Assembly: GCA_019359215.1 (NCBI GenBank) | Contig: JAHHHS010000002.1 | Span: forward strand, 62,001-126,000 | Length of the DNA: 64,000 nucleotides | Direction of reading: 5' to 3' | DNA from: Nostoc indistinguendum CM1-VF10 | Lineage (GTDB): Bacteria > Cyanobacteriota > Cyanobacteriia > Cyanobacteriales > Nostocaceae | Shown here: positions 62,402 through 64,000 of the stretch, one piece after another | How the letters are laid out: each line of letters opens with the position of its first letter | Position numbering within the stretch: the first letter of the stretch is position 1 | Notes under the pieces: model-generated | Told to the model about the DNA's origin: nothing | Database searches by the model: none | Seen by the model: the letters and a program-made list of their open reading frames with translations, nothing else | Made by a program: the position numbers and the translations under genes

Positions 62402-63541
62402 TTAAGGATTGTTATTACCAAGATATTTTGCTTTTAACTCTTCTAATTCTTCATCTATTTTGTTTGTACTCGTAGGCTGAGATGTGGGGTTTGTTGGTTG
62501 TATTTTATTTGGTTTAGGTTTGTTGCCACCCAAAAATTGGGTTTTCATTTCCTCTAATTCATTATCAATTTGACTAGGAGATGGTGATACAAATGTGGAT
62601 GGGGAATTAGGTGGCGATTGAGGGATAGGTTTTGGCGCTATTGCTGGCGTCGCTGCTAGTTGTGACTGTTGATTTAAATCTTTGAGAACTTCGTCTACTG
62701 TTTGATAACGCCGAATTGGAATGCTTTCTAGCATCTTATTGATAATGCGACTCAACTCATTGCTGACGGGAGCTTTCAAGTATTGCTGCCAAACCCAAAT
62801 ATCGTTGTTGGTATCATAAGAATCGAAAGGCGATCGCGCCGTTAATAAATTAATACAAGTAGCACCCAAACTGTAAATGTCGCTGGCGAAAATCGCCCTA
62901 CCTCTCATTTGTTCAGGGGCAACATATTCTGGACTACCAATACTTGTACCAGTTTTATTTAAGGCATTTCCAGTGGCAGATTTAGCAGCACCAAAATCTA
63001 CTAATACTAGTTTGTTATCCTTCTCGCGTAAAATAATATTTTCTGGCTTAATATCGCGGTGAATTACGTGTCTAGCATGGCAAAATTGCAAAACTGACAA
63101 TAAATCATTCAATAGTTGCCGGATTTGCGTTTCACTAAAAGCACCCCTATGCGCTAATTCCTGGGCTAAGTTATGCCCGTCAATGAATTCTTGTACAAGA
63201 TACTGCCGATTTTCTTGGGTAAAATATGCCAGTAGTTCGGGAATTTGAGGATGTTTGCCCAATTCATCTAACTGCACCGCTTCTTGGTTGAATAGCTCTA
63301 CGGCTTTGGCAAGAGTGTTAGTGCCTTGGGATTGGGGATAAAATTGCTTAATGACGCAGCGTGATTTTGAGGGTTTATCCTCATCCACAGCTAGAAAGGT
63401 TTTGCCAAAACCACCTTGTCCGATTGGTTTGATAGCACGGTAACGTTCTTTGAGGAGTAATTTAGAACCGCAAGTCCGGCAAAACTTGACATCATGAGGA
63501 TTTTCAGGCTTGGGACAATGGGGATTAAGGCAGTAGCTCAT
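62402..63541 (-). CDS. Hanks-type Ser/Thr protein kinase with N-terminal zinc ribbon
   Basis: 379 residues. Cysteines 4, 9, 21 and 24 form a zinc ribbon (CLNPHC...CRTC). The kinase domain has GQGGFGKTF (41-49), CVIKQFY, HRDIKPEN near 160 and VLVDFGAAK, all intact. The C-terminal 90 residues are a low-complexity linker that ends with two copies of a short motif, IDNELEEMKTQFLGGN and IDEELEELKAKYLGNN. Unlike the kinase at 863-2263 it has no C-terminal membrane part. It is convergent with the PspA-PstS operon. Confidence 0.9.
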   Translation of the reverse strand: MSYCLNPHCPKPENPHDVKFCRTCGSKLLLKERYRAIKPIGQGGFGKTFLAVDEDKPSKSRCVIKQFYPQSQGTNTLAKAVELFNQEAVQLDELGKHPQIPELLAYFTQENRQYLVQEFIDGHNLAQELAHRGAFSETQIRQLLNDLLSVLQFCHARHVIHRDIKPENIILREKDNKLVLVDFGAAKSATGNALNKTGTSIGSPEYVAPEQMRGRAIFASDIYSLGATCINLLTARSPFDSYDTNNDIWVWQQYLKAPVSNELSRIINKMLESIPIRRYQTVDEVLKDLNQQSQLAATPAIAPKPIPQSPPNSPSTFVSPSPSQIDNELEEMKTQFLGGNKPKPNKIQPTNPTSQPTSTNKIDEELEELKAKYLGNNNP

Positions 63542-63657
63542 AAAGGCGATCGCTTTTATATCTCTTTATTTTACTGGCGTTGAGGATGTGGACTTCTGCG
63601 AATCCGTTAAACTATGAGCGATGTCTACGATGGGCTACGCCTACGCACTGCTTAACT

Positions 63658-63763
63658 AGTACAGCACGGCGGAAATCAAGCCACCATTTTAAACAAGCAA
63701 AAGCCTTGATATATAAACTTTTGACTTTTGACTTTTAACTTTTGACTTCCGCCCTGCGGTACT
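63658..63763. mobile_element. 106-bp MITE-like element overlapping the exchanger stop codon
   Basis: Terminal inverted repeats of 22 bp with three mismatches: left AGTACAGCACGGCGGAAAT, right on the other strand AGTACCGCAGGGCGGAAGT. The interior contains TTGACTTTTGACTT-type repeats. Its right end lies at the last codon of the cation exchanger, at the TAG. Confidence 0.75.
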
Positions 63764-64000
63764 ACCCGATACCTTCTATAACTGGATGGAAGTAGAAGGC
63801 GAATCCCAATACTGTATAAGCAGCTAATAATAAAGTCCCTTCCAGCCAATTGGATTTACCATCAGAACTAATACTGTTTGCAATCAACACTGACGCAACC
63901 ACAGCTACTAATTCAAAGGGTTGGAAATCTAAATCCATTGGTTGTCCCAATATCCGCCCTGCTATCACCAACACAGGCGCGACAAATAGGGCAATCTGCA
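63762..64000 (-). CDS. calcium/cation:proton exchanger (CaCA family), C-terminal end only
   Basis: The frame is open through the right edge of the window. It reads [20 protein letters not shown], then [31 protein letters not shown] in two parts and ends HPVIEGIG: the last helices of a CAX-type exchanger with the conserved [10 protein letters not shown] loop. It exchanges Ca2+ or Na+ for protons across the plasma or thylakoid membrane. The N-terminal part lies outside. Confidence 0.85.
   Translation of the reverse strand, partial: QIALFVAPVLVIAGRILGQPMDLDFQPFELVAVVASVLIANSISSDGKSNWLEGTLLLAAYTVLGFAFYFHPVIEGIG

Noticed and set aside
1..64000. tRNA, rRNA, tmRNA or RNase P RNA genes
   Set aside because: Looked for T-loop words such as GGTTCGAATCC and for rRNA or RNase P core sequences; none was found outside coding regions.

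Overview
The window reads as chromosome of a filamentous, heterocyst-forming cyanobacterium of the Nostoc/Anabaena type. The evidence is the dense scatter of the HIP1 octamer GCGATCGC, short tandem heptanucleotide repeats in many spacers, photosynthesis genes (RbcR-type LysR regulator, psb27, ycf66) and cyanobacteria-specific families (DUF1822, DUF3153, XisH/XisI, CHAT proteins). No rRNA, tRNA, CRISPR array or complete transposase gene was seen. Most of the window is scattered housekeeping genes in short operons, broken by small accessory patches that contain most of the decayed genes and repeats.

Layout. 0-5 kb: 3' end of rbcR, then a zinc-ribbon Ser/Thr kinase followed by two membrane-anchored PstS-like binding proteins with a decayed third copy between them. 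5-13 kb: Crp-family regulator, stand-alone DALR-domain protein, HAD phosphatase, polA, psb27, a secreted repeat protein with a probable frameshift, argB. 13.4-17.3 kb: accessory hotspot between argB and aroK holding a truncated VapBC-like pair, a twice-frameshifted pentapeptide-repeat gene, a Uma2 nuclease, and a decayed xisH-xisI pair. That pair sits directly behind aroK, is followed by a second 145-bp copy of the aroK tail, and has a 145-bp MITE inside xisH. 17.8-30.9 kb: LapA-like protein, ubiX, an RNase II/R-like protein lacking its catalytic aspartates, a structured spacer, clpP, a thioredoxin/DUF255 protein, mobA and a GH10-like secreted protein. 31.5-36.5 kb: metal (probably iron) uptake cluster with a binding protein, FTR1-type permease, ferritin-like protein, EfeO-like lipoprotein and a two-domain multicopper oxidase. 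37-41 kb: cbiMNQO cobalt/nickel transporter and cofH. 41-52 kb: mixed housekeeping genes (HxlR/azoreductase pair, pdxH, scpA, NDP-sugar pyrophosphorylase, speA, ndk, terC). 52.1-53.9 kb: decayed accessory spacer with toxin-antitoxin remnants and three kinds of repeat. 53.9-64 kb: ycf66, gnd, then a signalling island made of a sigma-like factor, DUF1822, a CHAT-TM-PstS fusion, a PspA-like protein, a fourth PstS-like protein and a second zinc-ribbon kinase. The window ends inside a cation/proton exchanger gene.

The most interesting theme is the recurring PstS-like module. Three intact genes and one remnant begin with MSQK and one membrane anchor. A fifth copy is fused through a transmembrane helix to a cytoplasmic CHAT protease domain. 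None has pstCAB transport genes beside it, and both loci contain a Hanks-type kinase with an N-terminal zinc ribbon. I infer a family of extracytoplasmic ligand sensors feeding kinases or a caspase-like protease. The second notable structure is the aroK/xisHI/aroK-tail arrangement, whose homology boundary falls exactly on a HIP1 site.
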